Source of the DNA: Boesenbergia rotunda
Lineage: Eukaryota; Streptophyta; Magnoliopsida; Zingiberales; Zingiberaceae
Direction of reading: 5' to 3'
Assembly (NCBI GenBank): GCA_024364735.1
Contig: JAGFNQ010000293.1
Location: 124,001 to 188,000 of the forward strand
DNA length: 64,000 nucleotides
The translations under genes and the position numbers were made by a program. The notes beneath the pieces were generated by a model, which searched no databases, was not told the DNA's origin, and saw nothing but the letters and a program-made list of their open reading frames with translations. This document shows, one piece after another, positions 44,442-56,700 of the stretch (the first letter of the stretch is position 1; every line of letters starts with the position of its first letter).

Positions 44442-44650
44442 CGGCAATTTACCAAAGGGCATACGTAACAATACAAAATTACCAAAGGGCGTCCCATGGT
44501 TTATATTTTACCAAAGGGCGCAGCCCTTTAAGTGAACTTCCTATTATACCTTTGGCGCCACAAAAGACCTTTTCCATTCCCATTTTCGAGACATCCGAAC
44601 CACTTTTGCAGTAAAATAAGAATATGTGGTTCGGATGGCAAGGTCATTCT
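44442..44650 (+). repeat. Left terminal inverted repeat of element B
   Basis: It pairs with the reverse complement of 62430-62638 and reads into Ulp1-like gene 1, for which it may serve as promoter. Confidence 0.88.
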
Positions 44651-44889
44651 CTCTCTCAGCGCGAGAACGTAAATGGTATTGTTGAAGGAGGACATTGTGC
44701 GTGCCCTAGTTGTGCTTTAGTCGCTTGCTACTCCCTCGAATCCCTCCGCCCAACCAAAACCTAGGTTCCTATACAGGAAAGTGGTAATGTGTGATCCTGA
44801 GGCTGCTTGAAGTGTTAACGTTGAAGTTGATACTGGTCGGCACTATCAAAGTAGGATTTAGGGTTTCTGCAGGTTTGATTTTCATAATA

Positions 44890-47800
44890 ATGGCAGGAAA
44901 AAGGTCTGTGGGTGGTTCCTCATCGTCTTCTTCATTGGCATTAATCACCAAGGTATGTGATATTGTTTATACTTAATTTTGCTCAATAAACACTGCTTGT
45001 GATATTGTTTATACTTAATTTTGCTGAATAAACACTGCTTGTGATATTGTTTATACTTATTTTTGCTAAATAAATTTGTAATGTATAAAAACTGTACGGT
45101 TCAGATGAGTTTGGGAAAAAATTACATTGGTGCAGTGTTTTAGGCCATTTTAAACATTTTGTTGAAGCATTTGAAATTTTAAATGATCAACACATTGCGA
45201 AGATCAAAGAGTCGCCCTTCAGTATTTTCTTGGACATTCAAGAATTGCAGCATATCCGGAGAATTTTGGTTAATATATTTGAAAGTTGGGATTCAACCTC
45301 GCAATTTTTTAAATTCTCAGGTAATAGTTTTAATTATGAATTATAAATTTGTATCTATAGAAAGATAAAACTTGGATATAGTTGGCCTTAAATGATTGAT
45401 ATTTGATCAATTTAAGGTGAAATTCACTTCAGGTCGGTAGGCCTGAAATGAAATAATTTCAGGCCTACCGAGGGCCTGAAGTGAATTTACTTCAGGCCCT
45501 AGGTAGGCCTGAAATGAATTCATTTCAGGCCCAACGTGGGCCTGAATGATTCATTTCAGGCCCAACGTGGGCCTGAATGATTAATTTCACGTGGGCCTGA
45601 AATGAATTCATTTCAGGCCCAAAGAGAAATAAATTGAAGCCTATATTGTTGATGATAACTAAATATTTTAATTGTTTCAGGTGTACTGGTTGCGTTCACC
45701 AGACGAGATGTTGCGTTGGTACTGGGTATAGTGGACCGTGGAGTTTCGATCCCTATTAATTCAACTGAAGCATCGGGTGACCTCTATCGTACTTACTTCT
45801 CAAAAGAAAAACAACCTACCAGAACAAGAATTGAGGATTTACTTAAACATTATTCTAAAAGTGTTGAATCAGAGGATGATGTATTATTAGTTTGTAAATT
45901 ATATATTTTGTATATATTTGTTTGTGTTTTATTTTCGTCTAGTACATATAAGGTCCCTCTAGGGCTTGTAGATATAGTAGATGATTATGACAATCTTGGT
46001 AGATTCAACTGGGTGGAAGCTATCCATAAATTTTTGTCTCCCCAATTACCTAAGATTGGGGAATTATTTTCATCAAGTCAAGGAAACCAGAGGACCACAA
46101 ACCTCCCTTACGTAAAGGGATTTGCTGGGCTTTTGGCAGTGAGTAGAATTTACCTAAATTATATTTTAAAATATTTTGCTGTTATTAATGTAATTGTGTG
46201 GAAAACTTTGTGTAGGCATGGTTTTTGGAGCATGTACCCATTCAAAAACCATACAATGTTGAAGGACCCCGAATAAATAAGTGGAGGAATATTCCTTCGC
46301 ATATTAGTAGGGTGAGGGACCTTGTCAACCAAATCAGGTCCGAAGAGGTAATTATTGTAAACTGTGATCTATGTTAGTTTATCTTTGTTAGTTTGATATA
46401 GAGGCAGTAAAATTTGTGTACTTGATATATGACAGGTAATTGTTGAAATAATTCCTAACCTACATGAAAACACATTGTTTGAGAACCTTGAGATTGGGGA
46501 TGACATTCCACGGCCAATAGCGACATCACAAGGACATGACACAGAAGATGTAAGGCCATGTGGTGAATGCATTCTTAAAGACACCCTAATCAAGGAGCTA
46601 ACAGAGGAGAATATATGTTTGAATGAAAGGGTTAAGGAATTACTTTCAATTATTGAAAAAAAGGGCATGGAGGCTCAAGAAAGCTATCCTGTAGTCAGCC
46701 CTCTTTCTGATCCAGTATCTTGTAGAACAAGGAGAGGACGTGATCGAACTCGGTATGATTACAGGGATACTCCAATTGAGAGTCCAGTATGACACCAACT
46801 ATTACATAAGGGGAAGCGGAGAAAGGAACAAATATCAAATGTCATGGACAAGGGAAAAAGGAAACTTAGAGGAGGATATGGATGAAGCAAGAGAAACCAT
46901 TACTGTAATGGAAGTCATGTCTGAAGAAGATATAGAGGAGGAGAAAAGAAGGACCTTCGAACTATACAAAATGAGGTAACAAGGCATTAATGTATGTGAC
47001 TTATTTTCATATTAATTACGTCAAATTTATTGAATTTGGTCATTAATTAGTTTGGTCTAAATTGTATCGATGTAGTTTGTGAAGAAGCATTTTATGAAGT
47101 CGAAGAAGAAAAATCAAGATAAAGAAGTGGCCTACGTGATAAATAAATTGGAGAACCTAAAGTAAGTTATGAAACATATTTTAGTTAATATATTTGGGGC
47201 TTTAATATATAATCTTATCAATTAACTTGGCAGGTTGGATAATGAATTTATCTGGGAGGATGCACCCTTTGCTTTGAAATTGCATTCATTCTTACAAATC
47301 CTCAATGGAGAGGTTTTTACAAAAGGCGAGGTCATTGATGCCTTCTGTAAAATGTTATTTAGGGGAGCATCCACATCTGGTAGGTCATACCACAAGTCAA
47401 TATATTGTTCAACCTTCTTCACAGTAAGTGATGTAAATTAGTATGAATTAATAGATTGTAGAAGACCTAGTATTATGATGTGGTTATTAATAATTTTGAT
47501 TTTGCAACTATTTAGGCTTCAATAAGATCGTCAAGAAAGTTTTCCATGCAACAAGTGATGAAGACGGATATGATAGAACAAGGGTTTAGATATATTTTAA
47601 TACCTTTGTGCAGTGATAATACACACTTTCACTTGTTGGCGGTGGATACAGAAGCAATGACTTTCATTCATTTAAATTCTCTTGCTAGTGGCCGTAAATA
47701 TAAGCATGATTTTGACTCAGCGGTGAGCTACCTACCTTTATTCATATATATGTTCATCATTTGGTAAAAAAATTCATGATATATTTGACAGGTAAAAGAA

Positions 47801-48150
47801 CTTAAACAATATACTCGCGAGGAACTTACGGCTATTCATCCATATCTACAAAGTCATCATCCCTTGGACAAATGACCCTCCGTCAGACAAAAATGTCCCC
47901 AACAAGAACATAGGTCAGTAAGTGAGGAAGAGTTTGTAAATTTTAAAATGATCAAAGTATTTTATTACCCCACTTATTGAAATCTGAAATACTGTTTGTT
48001 ATTTTCAGCGTGGACTGTGCCTTCTTTGTTATGCAATACGTCCGATGTCTCCTATACGATGAGAAGATGGATTTCAAACAAGGAGATATGACGAAAATGA
48101 GATTTGATCTTACAGTGAATATTATGGGAGACATGTATTGTAAAACATGA
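44890..48150 (+). pseudogene. Ulp1/C48 protease-like gene 1 of element B, decayed
   Basis: It is the counterpart of the element A gene. Inferred exons: 44890-44952 (MAGKRSVGGSSSSSSLALITK), about 45100-45320, 45681-46138, 46216-46347, 46436-46991, 47076-47161, 47234-47423, 47516-47722, 47792-47913, 48009-48150. The third exon has TRRDVALVLGIVDRG, the protease part THFHLLAVD, HLNSLASG and VDCAFFVMQYVRC. Damage: the first acceptor reads TAC where A has TAG; TGA at 46790-46792 (A has Trp); a 2-bp deletion near 46868; TAA at 46977-46979; TGA at 47873-47875 (A has Trp). As in A, Asn stands where the protease Asp is usual. Together the two copies reconstruct the exon pattern, but neither is intact. 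Confidence 0.85.
45428..45620. repeat. 33-bp palindrome cluster B1, inside an intron
   Basis: About six TTCAGGCC[C/T]A..[T/A]GGGCCTGAA palindromes lie between exons 2 and 3 of gene 1, the same intron as cluster A5. Confidence 0.88.
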
Positions 48151-48659
48151 GACTGTCAATCTCTTGAAGTAATGTTGTAAAAAAACATCCTTTGCTGGTG
48201 ATTCAGCTCCATTTGTATAGAAATTGTGTAATTTGTATGAATAAATTTTATTGTCCAGAAAAACAAAATAATTGTGTGATGTTGATTCACATCGAGTTGC
48301 TGCAATGTAGTGTACCAACTGATACGGTAAGAAAACATAACTCATAATGATTTGGACAAAGTTTGCACACCAGAAATAACATCTCTTTGGTTAACTCTAA
48401 CTACTGACATATATCCAAGTATTGAAGGTCCAACAGTGGGTTTCTGATACATAATTTGAAAACATGACTTAATTGTCTCGAAGGAATTGAAAATTGGTAT
48501 GCATTCTGTATTGACTTAGTAAGATGGATTATCTCTACCATAAATTTAAAAAACTTGTTTCAAATTCTAAAGATTAATAATTAAATAAAATTATAGGATT
48601 TGGTCACAACTTGTAGATAAATATAGAATATTAATCTATAAATCATGATTTTATTTAAT
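48151..48659. other. 3' flank of gene 1
   Basis: AT-rich DNA, partly similar to the 22500-22890 flank in element A (a TACGGTAAGA/ATACGGTCAGA phrase and GTTGCTGCA). Includes one degenerate 158-bp unit near 48390-48440. Confidence 0.5.
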
Positions 48660-48925
48660 GGCCAAGGTGAGCATGAAATTAACTTTTCAGCCCCACGGTG
48701 GGCCTGAAATAAAATGATTTCAGGCCCACGGTGGGCCTGAAATAAATCAATTCAGGCCCAAGGCGGGCCTGAAATAAAAACACTTCAGGCCCAAGGAGGG
48801 CCTGAAATAAAACCTTTCAGGCCCAAGTTGGGCCTGAATAGATCCATGTCAGGCCCAGGGTGGGCCTGAAATCAAGTCATTTCAGGCCCACCGTGTGCCT
48901 CAACTGGGAAAATTTCAGGGTCTCT
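48660..48925. repeat. 33-bp palindrome cluster B2
   Basis: About eight palindromes such as TTCAGGCCCACGGTGGGCCT followed by GAA precede the large 158-bp array. Confidence 0.9.
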
Positions 48926-49044
48926 GTTAACCATGAAATACTTCTGATTTAAGTTGGTGGATAATAAATTTGTAGTTGTATAGGTGTAATACGTTTATAG
49001 AACATAACTGATAAATATTGGTACTTAGTGTGCACATAAAAATC

Positions 49045-52000
49045 CACTGATATTGCATTGGTGATATAGCAAGATTAGAGTTTGGGCACCCAAAATCTCA
49101 TCTCCTATCTCAACCCTATCTACTGATATAGGTTTTTCAGAATTCCAGATATGGGAGGTCCATCAGTGAGTTTTGCCCAAAACTCACTGATATACCTAAA
49201 CCACTGATATAGCATTGGTGATACAGCAAGATTAGAGGTTTGGGCACCCAAAATCTCATCTCCTATCTCAACCCTATCTACTGATATAGGTTTTTCAGAA
49301 TTCCAGATATGGGAGGTCCATCAGTGAGTTTTGCTCAAAACTCACTGATATACCTAAACCACTGATATAGCATTGGTGATACAGCAAGATTAGAGGTTTG
49401 GGCACCCAAAATCTCATCTCCTATCTCAACCCTATCTACTGATATAGGTTTTTCAGAATTCCAGATATGGGAGGTCCATCAGTGAGTTTTGCTCAAAACT
49501 CACTGATATACCTAAACCACTTATATAGCATTGGTGATACAGCAAGATTAGAGGTTTGGGCACCCAAAATCTCATCTCCTATCTCAACCCTATCTACTGA
49601 TATAGGTTTTTCAGAATTCCAGATATGGGAGGTCCATCAGTGAGTTTTGCCCAAAACTCACTGATATACCTAAACCACTGATATAGCATTGGTGATACAG
49701 CAAGATTAGAGGTTTGGGCACCCAAAATCTCATCTCCTATCTCAACCCTATCTACTGATATAGGTTTTTCAGAATTCCAGATATGGGAGGTCCATCAGTG
49801 AGTTTTGCTCAAAACTCACTGATATACCTAAACCACTGATATAGCATTGGTGATACAGCAAGATTAGAGGTTTGGGCACCCAAAATCTCATCTCCTATCT
49901 CAACCCTATCTACTGATATAGGTTTTTCAGAATTCCAGATATGGGAGGTCCATCAGTGAGTTTTGCTCAAAACTCACTGATATACCTAAACCACTGATAT
50001 AGCATTGGTGATACAGCAAGATTAGAGGTTTGGGCACCCAAAATCTCATCTCCTATCTCAACCCTATCTACTGATATAGGTTTTTCAGAATTCCAGATAT
50101 GGGAGGTCCATCAGTGAGTTTTGCCCAAAACTCACTGATATACCTAAACCACTGATATAGCATTGGTGATACAGCAAGATTAGAGGTTTGGGCACCCAAA
50201 ATCTCATCTCCTATCTCAACCCTATCTACTGATATAGGTTTTCAGAATTCCAGATATGGGAGGTCCATCAGTGAGTTTTGCTCAAAACTCACTGATATAC
50301 CTAAACCACTGATATAGCATTGGTGATACAGCAAGATTAGAGGTTTGGGCACCCAAAATCTCATCTCCTATCTCAACCCTATCTACTGATATAGGTTTTT
50401 CAGAATTCCAGATATGGGAGGTCCATCAGTGAGTTTTGCTCAAAACTCACTGATATACCTAAACCACTGATATAGCATTGGTGATACAGCAAGATTAGAG
50501 GTTTGGGCACCCAAAATCTCATCTCCTATCTCAACCCTATCTACTGATATAGGTTTTTCAGAATTCCAGATATGGGAGGTCCATCAGTGAGTTTTGCTCA
50601 AAACTCACTGATATACCTAAACCACTTATATAGCATTGGTGATACAGCAAGATTAGAGGTTTGGGCACCCAAAATCTCATCTCCTATCTCAACCCTATCT
50701 ACTGATATAGGTTTTTCAGAATTCCAGATATGGGAGGTCCATCAGTGAGTTTTGCTCAAAACTCACTGATATACCTAAACCACTTATATAGCATTGGTGA
50801 TACAGCAAGATTAGAGGTTTGGGCACCCAAAATCTCATCTCCTATCTCAACCCTATCTACTGATATAGGTTTTTCAGAATTCCAGATATGGGAGGTCCAT
50901 CAGTGAGTTTTGCTCAAAACTCACTGATATACCTAAACCACTGATATAGCATTGGTGATACAGCAAGATTAGAGGTTTGGGCACCCAAAATCTCATCTCC
51001 TATCTCAACCCTATCTACTGATATAGGTTTTTCAGAATTCCAGATATGGGAGGTCCATCAGTGAGTTTTGCCCAAAACTCACTGATATACCTAAACCACT
51101 TATATAGCATTGGTGATACAGCAAGATTAGAGGTTTGGGCACCCAAAATCTCATCTCCTATCTCAACCCTATCTACTGATATAGGTTTTTCAGAATTCCA
51201 GATATGGGAGGTCCATCAGTGAGTTTTGCTCAAAACTCACTGATATACCTAAACCACTGATATAGCATTGGTGATACAGCAAGATTAGAGGTTTGGGCAC
51301 CCAAAATCTCATCTCCTATCTCAACCCTATCTACTGATATAGGTTTTTCAGAATTCCAGATATGGGAGGTCCATCAGTGAGTTTTGCCCAAAACTCACTG
51401 ATATACCTAAACCACTGATATAGCATTGGTGATACAGCAAGATTAGAGGTTTGGGCACCCAAAATCTCATCTCCTATCTCAACCCTATCTACTGATATAG
51501 GTTTTTCAGAATTCCAGATATGGGAGGTCCATCAGTGAGTTTTGCTCAAAACTCACTGATATACCTAAACCACTGATATAGCATTGGTGATACAGCAAGA
51601 TTAGAGGTTTGGGCACCCAAAATCTCATCTCCTATCTCAACCCTATCTACTGATATAGGTTTTTCAGAATTCCAGATATGGGAGGTCCATCAGTGAGTTT
51701 TGCCCAAAACTCACTGATATACCTAAACCACTGATATAGCATTGGTGATACAGCAAGATTAGAGGTTTGGGCACCCAAAATCTCATCTCCTATCTCAACC
51801 CTATCTACTGATATAGGTTTTTCAGAATTCCAGATATGGGAGGTCCATCAGTGAGTTTTGCTCAAAACTCACTGATATACCTAAACCACTGATATAGCAT
51901 TGGTGATACAGCAAGATTAGAGGTTTGGGCACCCAAAATCTCATCTCCTATCTCAACCCTATCTACTGATATAGGTTTTTCAGAATTCCAGATATGGGAG

Positions 52001-53035
52001 GTCCATCAGTGAGTTTTGCCCAAAACTCACTGATATACCTAAACCACTATATAGCATTGGTGATACAGCAAGATTAGAGGTTTGGGCACCCAAAATCTCA
52101 TCTCCTATCTCAACCCTATCTACTGATATAGGTTTTTCAGAATTCCAGATATGGGAGGTCCATCAGTGAGTTTTGCTCAAAACTCACTGATATACCTAAA
52201 CCACTGATATAGCATTGGTGATACAGCAAGATTAGAGGTTTGGGCACCCAAAATCTCATCTCCTATCTCAACCCTATCTACTGATATAGGTTTTTCAGAA
52301 TTCCAGATATGGGAGGTCCATCAGTGAGTTTTGCCCAAAACTCACTGATATACCTAAACCACTGATATAGCATTGGTGATACAGCAAGATTAGAGGTTTG
52401 GGCACCCAAAATCTCATCTCCTATCTCAACCCTATCTACTGATATAGGTTTTTCAGAATTCCAGATATGGGAGGTCCATCAGTGAGTTTTGCTCAAAACT
52501 CACTGATATACCTAAACCACTGATATAGCATTGGTGATACAGCAAGATTAGAGGTTTGGGCACCCAAAATCTCATCTCCTATCTCAACCCTATCTACTGA
52601 TATAGGTTTTTCAGAATTCCAGATATGGGAGGTCCATCAGTGAGTTTTGCCCAAAACTCACTGATATACCTAAACCACTTATATAGCATTGGTGATACAG
52701 CAAGATTAGAGGTTTGGGCACCCAAAATCTCATCTCCTATCTCAACCCTATCTACTGATATAGGTTTTACAGAATTCCAGATATGGGAGGTCCATCAGTG
52801 AGTTTTGCTCAAAACTCACTGATATACCTAAACCACTTATATAGCATTGGTGATACAGCAAGATTAGAGGTTTGGGCACCCAAAATCTCATCTCCTATCT
52901 CAACCCTATCTACTGATATAGGTTTTTCAGAATTCCAGATATGGGAGGTCCATCAGTGAGTTTTGCCCAAAACTCACTGATATACCTAAACCACTGATAT
53001 AGCATTGGTGATACAGCAAGATTAGAGCACTAGGG
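49045..53035 (+). repeat. 158-bp satellite-like array, 25 units
   Basis: The phrase GATATGGGAGGTCCATCAGT recurs from 49148 (49306, 49464, 49622, ...) to 52938, that is 24 steps of about 158 bp. Units are almost identical; they differ mainly at a CC/CT dinucleotide in the hairpin loop and at CACTGATAT/CACTTATAT. Each unit has the hairpin ATCAGTGAGTTTTG-n2-CAAAACTCACTGAT. The monomer is clearly homologous to the 158-bp unit of element A but diverged. All units share one orientation. Confidence 0.97.
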
Positions 53036-53084
53036 TGATACAGCAAGATTAGAGCATTAGAGAATTGGTGATATACCTAATTTT

Positions 53085-53430
53085 ATTTCAGGCCCACGGT
53101 GGGCCTGAAATAAAATTATTTCAGGCCCACCTTGTGCCTGAATAAAATTATTTCAGGCCCCCCACTGTGGGCCTGAAATATTATTTCAGGCCCAGCTTCG
53201 TTCAATATAATTAAATACATAATCAATAAAATTAAATATATCTGAATTTAGAGCCTTGATAAGTAAATATAAATACATAATCAATAAAATGCACATCCAA
53301 ATCTGAAATATATATGATATATTCCAAATTTAGTTTTATTTTTATAAATAAAAATAGATATAACCTAAATTATATTTATAATACATATAAAAAGGCCTCC
53401 TAGGGCCTGAAACCTTTTATATCAGGCCCA
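53085..53430. repeat. 33-bp palindrome cluster B3
   Basis: Four palindromes at 53085-53195 and a diverged pair near 53395-53430 lie 280-620 bases upstream of the gene 2 start, with AT-rich DNA between. Confidence 0.85.
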
Positions 53431-53706
53431 GCAGTCACTCAATTGTATAGCAGTCACTGATTTGTCTAGCTCCAGATTTGTTGCGATTTGAAGGTAGCGT
53501 GCTTGTCTTGATTGGAGAAGTTGTGGGCGACATCATCGTCATCGCACTAGTCGACTTGTACGTACCCTAATTTTTAGTTTCTCATTTCAGTTCTTGCTTT
53601 CACCTAGGGTTAGCGATAGTTTTCAGTAAAAGACTGAATTTGAGGAGGCCCTTTTATGAACGAATTCTAAGTGTCATTTTTTTTGTGTCAAATAATTTTT
53701 TGTTTG
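53431..53706 (+). promoter_or_regulatory. Probable promoter and leader of Ulp1-like gene 2
   Basis: About 275 bases without palindromes or repeats lead to the ATG. No strong TATA box is obvious. The GC-richer piece at 53500-53560 could be the transcribed leader. Confidence 0.35.
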
Positions 53707-56700
53707 ATGGTTGCAAAGTTCGGTATGGGTCAAAAAAGATCAGCTTCAAAGAAAGCTGCTCCCACCAAATCTAAGAAACAGCAAGTCTCTGGGGGAAGTC
53801 ATGAGAAAAAACAGCTGCCAAAACGAAAAATCAAATTGCCTACCCAGTATTCAAGTTTTGCCAACAGAGGTCGAAGCAAACGAATGAACTGGAAAAGTAG
53901 CCTATCCCATTTCAAAAATTTTATTGATTCTGTTCCACCCACACCAGCACAAGAACAGTTGCTTCGAGACACACCCTTTTCTTGGGTCCTCGACCTTCCT
54001 ACTAGTTCTTGTGTAAGACCCCAAGTTCAGAACATGTTTGATAATTGGGATGAAGAAGAACAGAGCTTTGTAATCCATGGGAAAAATCTCAATTTCACAA
54101 AGGTTGATATATCACTTATTCTAGGGCTACCTGACCATGGAGAGATAGTCCAACTTGATTTAAATGAGGCCTCCACGCCACTGTACAAGGAGTATTTTGA
54201 AGATTCCAGTTGTTCTGCCCGACATTTGGAGAAACTGCTAATAAAGTCTACATCCAATGACAAGCTGTACTGTCAGTTGTATATACTCTATTTTTTCAGT
54301 ACAGTGCTATTTTGTGGTACTAGCAGCATACTTGCCATTCCTGCCGTGTCACTTATTGATTGTGTAGATGATTTTGACAATCTACGAAACTATAATTGGT
54401 GCAATGCCGTGTACAATTTCATGGCTCCTCAGTTGGGTGCCATTGGAAAGGAGGTGACATTGAGGCATAGAAGACATGTAGGTGATTCAACCCAACCGGC
54501 CAAGGCTCCCTTGCTCAAGGGATTTCCAAATATTTTGGCTGTAAGTTAGAGTTACTTATACCTGCTGATATAATTTGATGATGGATATTATTTACTGATT
54601 ATAATGATGTTGCAGGTATGGGTTACTGAACATATTAGTATTGCTGCTCCTGAACATCCTCATAAATTGCCAAGAATACTTCGCTGGACTTGGCCTAAAG
54701 CCCACGTTGAGAGTATCAAGAGGATGATAGACCGTGTGGCCACAGATTCAATTATTGTTGATTTAATTCCGTTTGATATAGAGCATGATTTGGTACCTGA
54801 CTACTATCCTCCAACTCAACCACTTGAGGTACACTCTGAGGAATTACAGCAGGCACCAGAAGGAAGCCAGTCACCACAAGGAAGGCAACAGGCCTTACAA
54901 ACGGAAGCCTGCAATATATGTATACAAAAACAAGAACAAATTGAGACCTTACAGCACGATTTAAATATAGCACTTAAAAGTTTGGAGGAAGCCACAAGTG
55001 AGACAGCAACAGCCATCAGTGCCAAGGATCAAATTATGCTCAGAAAGAAACAATAATTGCAGAGAAGGAGTCGCAACTGAAACAAAAGGATGACATCATT
55101 GTTGAAAAGGATATAATAATTGGTGACAAAGTTTCGCAGCTTAAAGTACAAGAGGAGCTTCATGAAAAAGACTAGCTGCAAGAGAGAAGATCATACTTCA
55201 GTCTAACCAAAGAAACAAGACGCTGTATGAACAATTGCAAAGCAAAGGGTCAGATGAAGGTGAGCCACTTGCCAAAAAATTAAAAATAACTCAGGTCAGA
55301 CAAGACTACCAGCCCAAAGGCAAGGGCAAACAAGTTGTTCAGGATGAGGATGAAGATGAAGATGAAGATGATGATGAAGATGATACGGCTCCTGCCCCAT
55401 CAATCTCAGATACTACAATGCAAACAAATAAATCTGAGACCTCCACCCAAACAAACATATCTGAACATCACGCAGCTAAAGCTAAAGAATTTCAAAAGGT
55501 CAAANNNNNNNNNNNNNNATTCTAGGGCTACCTGACCATGGAGAGATAGTCCAACTTGATTTAAATGAGGCCTCCACGCCACTGTACAAGGAGTATTTTG
55601 AAGATTCCAGTTGTTCTGCCCGACATTTGGAGAAACTGCTAATAAAGTCTACATCCAATGACAAGCTGTACTGTCAGTTGTATATACTCTATTTTTTCAG
55701 TACAGTGCTATTTTGTGGTACTAGCAGCATACTTGCCATTCCTGCCGTGTCACTTATTGATTGTGTAGATGATTTTGACAATCTACGAAACTATAATTGG
55801 TGCAATGCCGTGTACAATTTCATGGCTCCTCAGTTGGGTGCCATTGGAAAGGAGGTGACATTGAGGCATAGAAGACATGTAGGTGATTCAACCCAACCGG
55901 CCAAGGCTCCCTTGCTCAAGGGATTTCCAAATATTTTGGCTGTAAGTTAGAGTTACTTATACCTGCTGATATAATTTGATGATGGATATTATTTACTGAT
56001 TATAATGATGTTGCAGGTATGGGTTACTGAACATATTAGTTTTGCTGCTCCTGAACATCCTCATAAATTGCCAAGAATACTTCGCTGGACTTGGCCTAAA
56101 GCCCACGTTGAGAGTATCAAGAGGATGATAGACCGTGTGGCCACAGATTCAATTATTGTTGATTTAATTCTATTTGATATAGAGCATGATTTGGTACCTG
56201 ACTACTATCCTCCAACTCAACCACTTGAGGTACACTCTGAGGAATTACAACAGGCACCAGAAGGAAGCCAGTCACCACAAGGAAGGCAACAGGCCTTACA
56301 AACGGAAGCCTGCAATATATGTATACAAAAACAAGAACAAATTGAGACCTTACAGCACGATTTAAATATAACACTTAAAAGTTTGGAGGAAGCCACAAGT
56401 GAGACAGCAACAACCATCAGTGCCAAGGATCAAATTATTGCTCAGAAAGAAACAATAATTGCAGAGAAGGAGTCGCAACTGAAACAAAAGGATGACATCA
56501 TTGTTGAAAAGGATATAATAATTGGTGACAAAGTTTCGCATCTTAAAGTACAAGAGGAGCTTCATGAAAAAAGACTAGCTGCAAGAGAGAAGATCATACT
56601 TCAGTCTAACCAAAGAATCAAGACGCTGTATGAACAATTGCAAAGCAAAGGGTCAGATGAAGGTGAGCCACTTGCCAAAAAATTAAAAATAACTCAGGTC

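Noticed and set aside
49045..53035. Regularly spaced palindromic repeats suggesting a CRISPR array
   Set aside because: Units are identical throughout with no variable spacers, the context is a plant nuclear transposon with introns, and no cas genes are present.
49045..53035. Centromeric satellite
   Set aside because: The 158-bp length fits many centromeric satellites, but the array is only 4 kb, lies inside a Mutator element and has a relative inside a second element with a target duplication.
54604..55525. Separate genes between the two copies of the duplicated segment
   Set aside because: They are exon 2 of Ulp1-like gene 2, seen twice because of the probable assembly duplication around the N gap.
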